This document shows, piece after piece, positions 15,415 through 22,794 of a stretch of DNA of 64,000 bases. A program made the translations under genes and the position numbers. The DNA comes from SG8-38 sp041576815. GTDB taxonomy: Bacteria; Myxococcota_A; Polyangia; Polyangiales; Houyiibacteriaceae. The stretch spans positions 47,581 to 111,580 of the forward strand of contig JBFGKE010000007.1 of the NCBI GenBank assembly GCA_041576815.1, written 5' to 3'. The stretch's first letter is position 1, and each line of letters begins with the position of its first letter. The notes below the pieces were generated by a model. It worked only from the letters and a program-made list of their open reading frames with translations. It had not been told where the DNA came from and searched no databases.

Positions 15415-15491
15415 TGGAGCCGCACCATAGCCCAAAAAACCGGGTCGTGTAGCTTCTTGCAACGACCGCAACATCGTAGGAGTCTGAACGC

Positions 15492-15677
15492 ATGAGGGGG
15501 ACCGACGACCGGCCGATCCGAAAGGGCGACCGGGGTTTTCTAATGAGGCTCGCGGGCGGGGCCGGGATCGTCATCTTGCTCGGCGTTCTGGTGCTCGGGC
15601 TTCTCGACGATTCGCGACTTGGAAGTTGCGCTGCGCGCGGTTTTTTGCAGATCACCGAAACGCCTTCTTCGGACTAG
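15492..15677 (+). CDS. Small single-TM protein (61 aa)
   Basis: A 61-residue frame from ATG 15492 with an AGGAG ribosome site nine bases upstream. It has a charged N-terminus (RPIRKGDRG), one strong membrane helix (LAGGAGIVILLGVLVLGLL) and a short polar tail with one Cys. It diverges from the E2 gene and precedes the TerB-like gene on the same strand by 33 bases, so the two may be co-transcribed. No family is recognised. Coding is supported by the ribosome site, topology and position, but not certain. Confidence 0.5.
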   Translation: MRGTDDRPIRKGDRGFLMRLAGGAGIVILLGVLVLGLLDDSRLGSCAARGFLQITETPSSD

Positions 15678-15710
15678 TGTTGCTACGCCCCTCGGAGTAG
15701 AGTCCCGCGC

Positions 15711-16037
15711 ATGCTGGACGCGCTCAACAAGGAAGACAGGCTGCAGCTCATGCGATTCGTCTGCTCCTTTGCGTGGGCTGACCTCGAGATCACGGAGCGC
15801 GAGCGCGAGTTCATCCTCAAGCTCGTGATTCGCCTCGGCCTCGATGAAGAGGAGCAAGAGCAAGTCGTCGAGTGGCTCGAAGTCCCACCCCGAGCCGATG
15901 ACCTCGACCCTGCGGACGTTCCGACCGAGCACCGCCGGCTTTTTCTCGATGCCGCCAAAGCGATGATCCTCTCGGACGGCACGATCGAAGACGTCGAAGC
16001 CGAGAACCTGATCATCCTCGACCAGCTGCTGCGCTGA
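15711..16037 (+). CDS. TerB-like protein
   Basis: A 108-residue, acidic, all-helical protein. Two repeated helical segments, DLEITEREREFILKLVIRLG (about 23-42) and ILSDGTIEDVEAENLIILDQ, have the acidic loop pattern D.(E/T)I...E typical of the TerB/TerB-like fold, where acidic residues may bind metal. Members range from tellurite-resistance TerB to envelope stress proteins; the exact role cannot be told here. The ATG follows the small membrane protein gene, suggesting a two-gene unit. Confidence 0.7.
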   Translation: MLDALNKEDRLQLMRFVCSFAWADLEITEREREFILKLVIRLGLDEEEQEQVVEWLEVPPRADDLDPADVPTEHRRLFLDAAKAMILSDGTIEDVEAENLIILDQLLR

Positions 16038-16105
16038 CGCGTCTAGCGAAACGAACGAGCCGCGGTGCGGCTGCAGTCCGGCGCCACCCGTGGCACACTG
16101 CCCTC

Positions 16106-17245
16106 ATGAAAGTCGGGGTGGTGGCACTGATCGTGCTCTTGGCGTCGAGTGCATCCGCGCAGGTCGACACGGGCGCCGGCGAGCCCAGCACCGAGCCCGG
16201 GCCCCCGGTTCAGGGCGAGGTCCGCAACAAGACCACCGCCGAGCGCATCGCGTCCCCAGTCCCCACGACCAAAGGCGTCCCCTGGAGCTTCCCGTTCTTT
16301 TGGGACCAATCGTTTTCGATTCGGGGCCTGAATCGGGACTCGCAGCTTTCGCAGAGCCCGAACTACACGTGGTGGCTCACGATCGCGCCGCGCTGGCTCT
16401 TCAGCGATCTCCACTCGATCGGGGTCACGTCTACGGTCAGCATCGAATGGACCGACTCGCCCGCGGCGGATTTCGATCGGCCGGGCTTCGTGAGCCGACA
16501 AGCCCTCTGGGAGGACCTGCGTCTCGACTACTTGTTCTCGGTGCCGAAACGGCCCGGCGGATTCATGTTTTTCCTCGGCGCCGATCTTCGCCTGCCGACG
16601 TCGAAGTTCAGCCGTTCACGAGAGCGCTTCATCGCGCCTGGTGTGCGCGCGTCAGTCGTGCGGCCGTTCAACGTGCTCGCCGGCATGCAGCTCGGCTTGG
16701 GCGCCGGGTTCTGGGGCTGGTTCGCGGGCTCCAACGTAGTCCTCGCGCCCGAGGACGTCGGCCCCTGCCGAATCGGAACCATCGGCGCGACCGAAACGCT
16801 CGACACGTGCTTCGGGGCGACCTCGTCCGTCAAACACTGGTCGCGCCTCTCGGTGTTGTGGACGTTCGTCCCGGTCGATCGCCTCGCCATCGGGCTCCGC
16901 TATCGTGCACTTTGGGGCCGTGGCTTCGATCTCGCGACGGGCTGCGTCGACACGCTGACCGGGCCGGTCTGTATCGGCGACGGCAGCTCGAACAATCACT
17001 GGCGCACCTTCTCGAACTTCCGCGCAGTCGTCGGCTACGACGTGAAACGTTGGCTCACGCTGGCGCTGAGCTACGACGTGTGGGCGGCGCACCCCGACTC
17101 CGACGGCGGCCGCGAAAACCCTTTCTACAACGAAAACGCCCGCATGATCTTCACCCTCACTTTCCGAGCAGACGGGCTTTATGCGGCCACGCGAGACAAG
17201 CGTGCGCTCGCGGAGGGGCTAGGCGAAGGGGTCGAGGAGCTCTGA
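16106..17245 (+). CDS. Outer-membrane beta-barrel protein
   Basis: A 379-residue exported protein. The signal peptide (MKVGVVALIVLLASSASAQ) is cut after about residue 19. The remainder shows long amphipathic strands with aromatic ends (YTWWLTIAPRWLF, RLDYLFSV, FMFFLGADLRLP, FRAVVGYDVKRWLTLALSYDVW), the pattern of a transmembrane barrel with perhaps 12-14 strands. Three or four cysteines lie in predicted outer loops (GPCRIG, DTCFG, GCVDT, VCIGDG). No porin family is recognised. The last 27 bases overlap the end of the convergent Hsp70-like gene. Confidence 0.75.
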   Translation: MKVGVVALIVLLASSASAQVDTGAGEPSTEPGPPVQGEVRNKTTAERIASPVPTTKGVPWSFPFFWDQSFSIRGLNRDSQLSQSPNYTWWLTIAPRWLFSDLHSIGVTSTVSIEWTDSPAADFDRPGFVSRQALWEDLRLDYLFSVPKRPGGFMFFLGADLRLPTSKFSRSRERFIAPGVRASVVRPFNVLAGMQLGLGAGFWGWFAGSNVVLAPEDVGPCRIGTIGATETLDTCFGATSSVKHWSRLSVLWTFVPVDRLAIGLRYRALWGRGFDLATGCVDTLTGPVCIGDGSSNNHWRTFSNFRAVVGYDVKRWLTLALSYDVWAAHPDSDGGRENPFYNENARMIFTLTFRADGLYAATRDKRALAEGLGEGVEEL

Positions 17246-18412
17246 GACGGCCGGGCGCGCAGCCGCCAAGCTGGCACCGAGGCTGACGACCTTCATCGGG
17301 TCGAGATCGTAGCGGGGCCGCTTGTCGAAATAAGACTCGATGTAGCCGCGGAGCCCGGGGAGCATCGTGCTTCCGCCCGCGAGGAACACGGCCTCCATGT
17401 GACGCGCCTTGACGCCGGCCTGCGCCAGCACCTCGTCGCAAATCACGAACGTCCGCCGTACGAGATCCAGAGTGAGATCTTGCACCTCTTTGCGACTGAT
17501 CGGAATCACGCCGCAGCTCTCGGGCGCGGCCGGGTCGACGGCCGGGATCGCAATCGCCGCCACCTCGGATTCGGTCAGCTCGCACTTCGCGAGCTCGCAT
17601 GCGTGCACGAGCCGGTCGAACGTGACCGCGTCGTTCGAGAGGTCCCAACCGTCGCGGGCGAGAGTCCGGTCGGCGACGTAGACCGCAATCGTGCGATCGA
17701 CGTCGTCACCGCCGAGGTAGGGGTCGCCTCCATGGCCGATGACGCGAAACGGATAGCTGCTGCAGTCGACGACGGCTGCATCGAAAGTGCCGCCCCCCAA
17801 GTCGTACACGAATGCGTACTTCAAGCTGCTGCGGTGCAGGTACGCGAGCGCGGTTGCGATCGGCTCTTCGACGACGCGCACCGAGGCGAACTTGGCTTTG
17901 GCAACTGCGAGAGACGTCGCATCACGGCGTCGCTTGTCGAACCCCACGGGGGCGGTGACCACCGCGTGGACGTCCTGCACGGGGCAATTCGTCAGCTCGC
18001 ACAGGGTGCTGACCACAGTGCTTCCGACATCGATGGGGGACACGATGCCAGCGCGTGTCCGAAAGGAGGGCGACCCCGAGGCGTCCTTTACCAAGTCGTA
18101 CGGATAGTGCTCGCGGAACTGTGAAGTGTAAGAGGAATGCCAGCGCGCTCCGATGATGCGCTTCGCCGAGAGGAGGGTGTTCTTGGGGTCCATGGCTCGA
18201 CGCCGGCGCGCCGCCTTCCCGAGGAGTCGTGTCCCACTCGGGGGATAGGCGACTGCAGACGGCATCACCCATCCGTTGCCCTCGATGCGCAACGCTTCGA
18301 AGTTGCGGGCAACGACGGTGTTGGTCGTGCCGAGATCGATGCCGACGGTATTCTTCCTGCGAGAGGGCACCGACCTGCGGGGTGGTGAGGGTCTGCGATG
18401 TGTGAGGTCCAT
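17219..18412 (-). CDS. Hsp70-like protein, ATPase domain only
   Basis: At 397 residues this is just the nucleotide-binding domain of Hsp70/DnaK, after a short basic N-terminal extension (HRRPSPPRRSVPSRRK). It has the phosphate-1 motif VGIDLGTTNTVV (about 23-34), the phosphate-2 motif VYDLGGGTFDAAVVD, the VVEEPIATALAY linker helix and the adenosine motif FLAGGSTMLPG. It ends in SELLDPFA, where the interdomain linker and substrate-binding domain of DnaK would begin. It may therefore act in a regulatory or assembly role rather than as a general chaperone. There is no dnaJ or grpE nearby. Its start is divergent from the reductase gene across the 132-base region that holds a KstR-like operator. 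Confidence 0.88.
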   Translation of the reverse strand: MDLTHRRPSPPRRSVPSRRKNTVGIDLGTTNTVVARNFEALRIEGNGWVMPSAVAYPPSGTRLLGKAARRRRAMDPKNTLLSAKRIIGARWHSSYTSQFREHYPYDLVKDASGSPSFRTRAGIVSPIDVGSTVVSTLCELTNCPVQDVHAVVTAPVGFDKRRRDATSLAVAKAKFASVRVVEEPIATALAYLHRSSLKYAFVYDLGGGTFDAAVVDCSSYPFRVIGHGGDPYLGGDDVDRTIAVYVADRTLARDGWDLSNDAVTFDRLVHACELAKCELTESEVAAIAIPAVDPAAPESCGVIPISRKEVQDLTLDLVRRTFVICDEVLAQAGVKARHMEAVFLAGGSTMLPGLRGYIESYFDKRPRYDLDPMKVVSLGASLAAARPAVSELLDPFA

Positions 18413-18509
18413 GGGGGAAGTGGCCTCTGGGAAACAACCAAGCTACGTGATTCCGCCACCGGCTGCCACACCGATGGCCGTCGACTGGACCCAAGGGGGT
18501 GGGTGCCCT

Positions 18510-18527
18510 AAAGTGAAACACGTTCTA
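18510..18527 (+). promoter_or_regulatory. KstR-like operator upstream of the reductase
   Basis: The 18 bases AAAGTGAAACACGTTCTA occur here 17 bases before ATG 18545, and again, identical, before the Rieske oxygenase gene. The inner 14 bases (18514-18527) fit TNNAACNNGTTNNA exactly, the published consensus of the mycobacterial cholesterol repressor KstR. A GGAGG ribosome site follows at 18531. The regulator itself is not identified. Confidence 0.75.
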
Positions 18528-18544
18528 GTTGGAGGCCCCAGGGG

Positions 18545-19600
18545 ATGCCAGCGGACTTTCACGAGCTTCAAGTTGCAGGAATCGTTCAGGAAACCCATGA
18601 CGCCCGATCGTTCGTCTTCGCGGTGCCCGAATCCTTGCGCGAGGCCTTCCGCTACCGAGCCGGGCAGTTCCTGACCTTCGAAATTCCCTGGCACGGCATG
18701 CGGCTTCGCCGCTGCTACTCGCTTTCGAGCGCCCCAGAGACCGACGCGTGGCCCAAAGTCACCGTGAAGCGGGTCGACGACGGCCGCGTTTCGAACTGGT
18801 TCAACGACAACCTGCACGTCGGGGATTCCATTCTCGTCCAGCCCCCGGAGGGCCGTTTCTTGCTCCGCGCCCACGAGGACGACCACGACGTCGTGCTCTT
18901 CGGCGGGGGTAGCGGAATCACGCCCGTCATCTCGATCTTGAAGTCCGCGCTTCGCACGACCAACCGCAAAGTGAAGCTGGTCTATGCGAACCGCGACGCG
19001 CGCTCGGTGATCTTCAAAGACGAGCTCGACCTCTGGCGCGCCGAGCTTCCCGATCGCCTGGAGGTCGTTCACCATCTCGACAGCGATCGCGGTTTCATGA
19101 CCGTCGCCGACATCCAGGCGCAGCTCCGCGGCTGCGAGGATGCCGAGTTCTTCGTGTGCGGCCCGACCGGCTACATGGATGCGGTGGAAGCGGCGTTCAA
19201 AGCGTCGAACATCGACCCCAAGCAAACGAAATTCGAGCGCTTCATCTCGCCGGTCGATCCCGATCGCAAAGACCCGTTGGCAGAGGTCGTCCCCGAGCAA
19301 TCGGCAGACGAAATCCCGACGTCCTTTGCCATCACGCTCGAAGGGGAGTCGCACGACGTGCCGTACGAGAAAGGTCTGACCCTGCTCGAATCCGCAGTGA
19401 AAGCAGGCTACAAGCCCCCATCGTCCTGTGAGGACGGCTATTGCGGTTGCTGCATGGCGCTCCTCAAGGCGGGCACGGTCAAGATGGCATGCCACGATGC
19501 GCTCGAGCCGAGCGACATCGAGCGTGGCTGGGTTCTCGCGTGTCAGTCGCGCCCAGCGAGCCAGGAGCCGATCGAAATCGACTTCGACGCCGAGTACTAG
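18545..19600 (+). CDS. Ferredoxin-NAD(P)H reductase of a Rieske oxygenase (KshB/PaaE type)
   Basis: A 351-residue three-domain reductase: FAD-binding barrel with RRCYSLSSAP (about 55-64), NAD(P)-binding domain with GGGSGITP (about 120-127) and CGPTGYMDAV, then a plant-type [2Fe-2S] domain with C295-x4-C300-x2-C303-x29-C333. This order is that of KshB, the reductase of 3-ketosteroid 9-alpha-hydroxylase, and of PaaE and HmpX. It passes electrons from NAD(P)H to a Rieske-type oxygenase. The natural partner is the Rieske gene at 20127: the two units converge, and both carry the same 18-bp KstR-like operator. Its stop overlaps the neighbouring stop in the four bases CTAG. Substrate class (steroid or other ring compound) is inferred. 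Confidence 0.88.
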   Translation: MPADFHELQVAGIVQETHDARSFVFAVPESLREAFRYRAGQFLTFEIPWHGMRLRRCYSLSSAPETDAWPKVTVKRVDDGRVSNWFNDNLHVGDSILVQPPEGRFLLRAHEDDHDVVLFGGGSGITPVISILKSALRTTNRKVKLVYANRDARSVIFKDELDLWRAELPDRLEVVHHLDSDRGFMTVADIQAQLRGCEDAEFFVCGPTGYMDAVEAAFKASNIDPKQTKFERFISPVDPDRKDPLAEVVPEQSADEIPTSFAITLEGESHDVPYEKGLTLLESAVKAGYKPPSSCEDGYCGCCMALLKAGTVKMACHDALEPSDIERGWVLACQSRPASQEPIEIDFDAEY

Positions 19601-20127
19601 GGGCCGTTCCGATCGGGCCAGTCCCAGTACGAAGCTTTTCCGATCGTCCACGCGGGGCCGTCACCCCAGTGAAGGCGCGTACGTTTCCGACGGTGGTCCG
19701 GATCGTGCTCGGCGAGGGCTTTCTCGTAGGCCTGCCACTGCTCTTTACCGAGCGCTTCAGCCCAGTAGTCTTCCTCGCGTGACCACCGATTGTCGCCAGC
19801 GTACTGCAAGACCGTGATGCCGGGGAAGTCTAGGAAGCCGTCGCCACTCGGGTGGTCGCGACGGTTCGACATTCGGAACACGACGCGCCCGCTCGGGTGG
19901 GCCAAGTGCCAATCGTACACGCCGTAGATCTCGCCATATTGCTCCATTAGCGGGACGATCCATCGTCGAATCGTTTCTCGGCCATGCATCGTTCCGAGCA
20001 CGCGCTCCTCGTAGACGACGTCTTCGGTGAAGAGGTCTGCCCAAGCGTTCCAATCCTCGCGGATCATCCCGGTATGCCAGAACTGGCGGAAGGCGCGCTC
20101 GATCTCGTCGAGGTCGAATGCGGCCAC
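19597..20127 (-). CDS. NTF2/SnoaL-fold protein of the Rieske operon
   Basis: The gene starts at GTG 20127, whose first base is the last base of the Rieske stop (TAGTG), a clear sign of translational coupling. The 176-residue product has the NTF2/SnoaL-like pattern: helical start (DEIERAFRQFWHTGMIREDW), WADLFTEDVVYEERV, MHGRETIRRWIV, then paired strands (DWHLAHPSGRVVFRMSNRR). A Trp-rich C-terminal extension follows (WGDGPAWTIGKASYWDW). This fold includes ketosteroid isomerase and small subunits of aromatic ring oxygenases, though the catalytic residues of either class are not evident. Being locked to the Rieske oxygenase, it may be an accessory subunit or act on its product. Confidence 0.8.
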   Translation of the reverse strand: MAAFDLDEIERAFRQFWHTGMIREDWNAWADLFTEDVVYEERVLGTMHGRETIRRWIVPLMEQYGEIYGVYDWHLAHPSGRVVFRMSNRRDHPSGDGFLDFPGITVLQYAGDNRWSREEDYWAEALGKEQWQAYEKALAEHDPDHRRKRTRLHWGDGPAWTIGKASYWDWPDRNGP

Positions 20128-21092
20128 TATTCGGCAGCCTGCGACTCGTCGGGCCACGAGTAGAACTGCGTACACCAGCGACGGAAGATCCCGATCGGCC
20201 CATCGCCATCGCAGAGGAGCGGCTTTTCGTGCTGGATCTTGTTTTCCCAGATCGGGATGTCCTGTTCGAGCTGCCGGGTGACCTCTGCAACGAAGGCTTT
20301 GCCGACGCCCCGCGCCATCTCGGCGCCCCCGGTCTTTTTCACGGTGAAATGGAAACGGAGGTGGACGTGGTCTCCGTCGATCGGGGTCTGCGAGGCCACG
20401 TTGAGCGTCTCTACGATGCCTTTGAATCGAACCACGGAGAGCCCGAAACCGTAGTTGAGACTTTCGATCGAGCCGTCCACCGTGCCGCGCGGCGTCTCCA
20501 TGCCCGCGCCGGAGTAGACGCGCAGAATCGCTCCATCGGTCGTGGCCTCGGACTTCGGCATGTTGGTCGTGCCGTGCAGATAGTGGAAGTGCGCCGAATC
20601 GACGGCGTTCTCGGCCATCTCTTGGTTGCGCGTGCGAATCGTCCACTCGCGCGTGATGAACTCAGTCCAGTCGTCGTGGCCCCACTCGGGGATCTCGTCC
20701 GGAATCTCGAACGTCGGTGGCTTTCCCTCGGCGTGATGCCAACACATCACCATGTTGGCGATCTCTTTGAAGTGCCAGGTCGAGAGCTTGGCTTTTCGCG
20801 GAATGTGCTCCGCGTACGGCACTGCGGTGCACCGTCCGTCCGTCCCGAACTGCCACGCGTGAAAAGGGCACTCGATGGAGCTGCCCTTGACCTTGCCCCC
20901 GTGGCCGAGGTGCGCGCCGAGGTGCGGACAGAACGCATCGAGGACACTGAGCTCGCCCTCTTCCGAGCGCCAAATGACCAAGTCCTTGCCGAAATACCTC
21001 AACGGCTTGACCTCGCCCGGCGCGATTTCGTTCGCGGCGGCGATCTGAAACCAGCCATTGGGAATCGGCGGGGTGAAGAAGCGGTCGCCCAT
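20127..21092 (-). CDS. Rieske non-heme iron oxygenase (KshA / sterol-oxygenase type)
   Basis: A 321-residue single-component oxygenase subunit. The Rieske [2Fe-2S] site is C55-P-H57 ... C75-P-F-H78. The mononuclear iron site is EN-AVD-SAH-FHYLH (N162, D165, H168, H173). The N-terminal run GWFQIA...DAFCPHLGAHLGHGG is the style shared by KshA (steroid 9-alpha-hydroxylase) and the DAF-36/Neverland cholesterol 7-desaturases. Bacterial sterol C-4 demethylase SdmA is also a Rieske enzyme. The substrate is therefore probably a sterol or steroid, but the exact reaction is open. Its reductase is likely the convergent gene at 18545. The start codon lies ten bases after the KstR-like operator, inside what looks like a leaderless promoter. 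Confidence 0.88.
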   Translation of the reverse strand: MGDRFFTPPIPNGWFQIAAANEIAPGEVKPLRYFGKDLVIWRSEEGELSVLDAFCPHLGAHLGHGGKVKGSSIECPFHAWQFGTDGRCTAVPYAEHIPRKAKLSTWHFKEIANMVMCWHHAEGKPPTFEIPDEIPEWGHDDWTEFITREWTIRTRNQEMAENAVDSAHFHYLHGTTNMPKSEATTDGAILRVYSGAGMETPRGTVDGSIESLNYGFGLSVVRFKGIVETLNVASQTPIDGDHVHLRFHFTVKKTGGAEMARGVGKAFVAEVTRQLEQDIPIWENKIQHEKPLLCDGDGPIGIFRRWCTQFYSWPDESQAAE

Positions 21093-21098
21093 GCCCGA

Positions 21099-21126
21099 AA
21101 AATAGAACGTGTTTCACTTTTTTCAA
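21099..21126 (-). promoter_or_regulatory. Promoter with KstR-like operator of the Rieske operon
   Basis: On the minus strand a -35 box TTGAAA (21126-21121), 16 bases, and a -10 box TATTTT (21104-21099) bracket the operator AAAGTGAAACACGTTCTA (21120-21103), identical to the one before the reductase. A bound repressor would cover the promoter. Transcription would begin at about 21092, the A of the start codon, so the mRNA is probably leaderless. Confidence 0.65.
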
Positions 21127-21199
21127 GGGGAAAGGGGACGGCCGGGTGGAGGCCCCCGACGCCGGCCTCGAATGCTAGGGTTCCGGCCGGAGGATCGAC

Positions 21200-21661
21200 A
21201 TGGCGACCATCGGCGTGGGCGCGACCGCCCCAGACTTCACCAAGACCACACAGAACGGCGACACGATCGCGCTGTCGCAGTTCCGGGGCCAAAAGACGGT
21301 GGTCCTCTACTTCTACCCGAAGGACGAGACGCCGGGCTGCACCGCAGAGGCCTGCTCCTTTCGAGACAACTTCGAGGACTTCGTCGAGGCCGGTGCGGTG
21401 GTGATCGGCGTCAGCCAGGACAGCGACGATAGCCACAAGCGCTTTGCGTCTCATCATCGCCTCCCGTTTCTGTTGGTGAGCGATCCCGACAAGGCGCTGC
21501 AAAAAGCCTACGGCGTCCCCAAGACGATGGGCCTGCTTCCCGGACGCGTCACGTTCGTCATCGATCGCGACGGGACGGTGCAACACGTGTTCAACTCACA
21601 GCTGAACGCCAAGAAGCACGTCAAGGAGGCGCTCGGGGTCGTCAAACGCTTGGCCGCCTGA
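21200..21661 (+). CDS. bcp: Thioredoxin-dependent peroxiredoxin, BCP/PrxQ type
   Basis: A 153-residue PrxQ. The peroxidatic Cys47 and resolving Cys52 sit in TPGCTAEACSFRD, the five-residue spacing of the atypical two-cysteine BCP group; YPKDETPG is the usual preceding loop. It reduces H2O2 and lipid hydroperoxides using thioredoxin. A ribosome site (GGAGG) precedes the ATG. It diverges from the Rieske operon, so it could be under partly shared control, and its last 20 bases overlap the tail of the convergent protease gene. Confidence 0.93.
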   Translation: MATIGVGATAPDFTKTTQNGDTIALSQFRGQKTVVLYFYPKDETPGCTAEACSFRDNFEDFVEAGAVVIGVSQDSDDSHKRFASHHRLPFLLVSDPDKALQKAYGVPKTMGLLPGRVTFVIDRDGTVQHVFNSQLNAKKHVKEALGVVKRLAA

Positions 21662-22769
21662 GCCGCCGTACGAGCACGAAGCAAAGCAGCCCGAGTAAAC
21701 CGAGCGCTGGAGACGAAGTCGCGGACGCGCCCATGCTGCAGCCCCTGCCACCGCCAGTCACGACGCCCGGACCACTCGGCGGCGTCGGCTGCGACGGCGC
21801 ACCGCACGGAATGCCGCCGCAGGCGTTTGGACCACAGAGGTCCTCCGAGTCCCATCCACTGCGACAGAGCGCATCGACGATCGGCGCGACGTTGTGGACG
21901 ACCTCCCCGGCCTCTTCGTCGCCGTACACGGAAACCCGGAAGCAGGTTTGATCGGTGTTTGGCTCGTAGTCGGGCTCTCGGCCGGCAATGAGAATGCCCG
22001 CGAGGCGGTTCAGCGAATCGAAGGTGGCGCTGCCGGAATGGCCTTGAAACGCATCGACGTTGGCGATGAAGAAATCGCGCTCCTCCGCGCGGGGATCGGC
22101 TACCGCGCCACCAGAGTCGATCTTAGCGGGAAGCCCGCTTCCAAATCCGATCATCGTCAGCTCCTCGGAGTCAGGAAGAGGAGTCGCAGGTCGAATCTTC
22201 GCCGGGGACTGAGCCCCCTCGACTGGACGGTCGAGTTGCACGATGGCGAAGTCGGGTGTGAAGCTGCTGGTGCTGCCCTCCTGGGTGACGACCCTCTCGC
22301 ACGAGTAGACGTCTTCGTCGCGAATGACGGCCAGCCGATCGGTGTCCGCGAGGTGGTAGTTGAATACGTACGAGTAGAAGCCACATGGCGTCTGCGAGTC
22401 GATGCAGTGCCCGGCGGTGAGCACGAGGTCGTCGTCGATGAGAACGCCCGAGCACGATGCAGCAGCGGGCTGGTTGCCGAACTGCTCTCCCGGACAAAGC
22501 TGTTGAAGCTCGCCAAGCGACTCGGTGAACAAGCTGTACGTGCCGTTGGGCTCGCGGTTCACCCGGAACGACGGGATCAAAGCCACGATGGACCGCTCGG
22601 CGAGGCTGCGAAGCGACGGATCGGGATGATTGAACACCTCGAGACGGTCGTCGATCCCGTACACGACCGGTGCCGTCAGCTCGCCCACCGGCGAATCACC
22701 GCTCGGGCCACAGCCGATGGCGAGACCCAAGGCCAAAGCCAAGCCAACGCGGAAACTCATCCCCTTCAT
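21642..22769 (-). CDS. Secreted trypsin-like serine protease with MYXO-CTERM-like anchor
   Basis: From ATG 22769 the product has 375 residues. A lipoprotein-type signal ends in LAIGC (Cys20). The chymotrypsin-fold triad is H121 (LTAGHC), D173 (DFAIVQLD) and S245 (QGHSGSATF); the GHSGS motif resembles glutamyl-endopeptidase or V8-like enzymes more than trypsin GDSGG. The C-terminus has a GGGRGC spacer, one membrane helix (ALGLLGLLCFVLV) and an Arg cluster (RRLRR), the layout of the MYXO-CTERM sorting signal (TIGR03901). It is thus a surface or envelope protease. Having both a lipobox and a C-terminal sorting signal is unusual. A TTG at 22781 is a weaker start. Confidence 0.85.
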   Translation of the reverse strand: MKGMSFRVGLALALGLAIGCGPSGDSPVGELTAPVVYGIDDRLEVFNHPDPSLRSLAERSIVALIPSFRVNREPNGTYSLFTESLGELQQLCPGEQFGNQPAAASCSGVLIDDDLVLTAGHCIDSQTPCGFYSYVFNYHLADTDRLAVIRDEDVYSCERVVTQEGSTSSFTPDFAIVQLDRPVEGAQSPAKIRPATPLPDSEELTMIGFGSGLPAKIDSGGAVADPRAEERDFFIANVDAFQGHSGSATFDSLNRLAGILIAGREPDYEPNTDQTCFRVSVYGDEEAGEVVHNVAPIVDALCRSGWDSEDLCGPNACGGIPCGAPSQPTPPSGPGVVTGGGRGCSMGASATSSPALGLLGLLCFVLVRRLRRPSV

Positions 22770-22794
22770 TGTTAAGGCCAAATCTGCCAGATGG

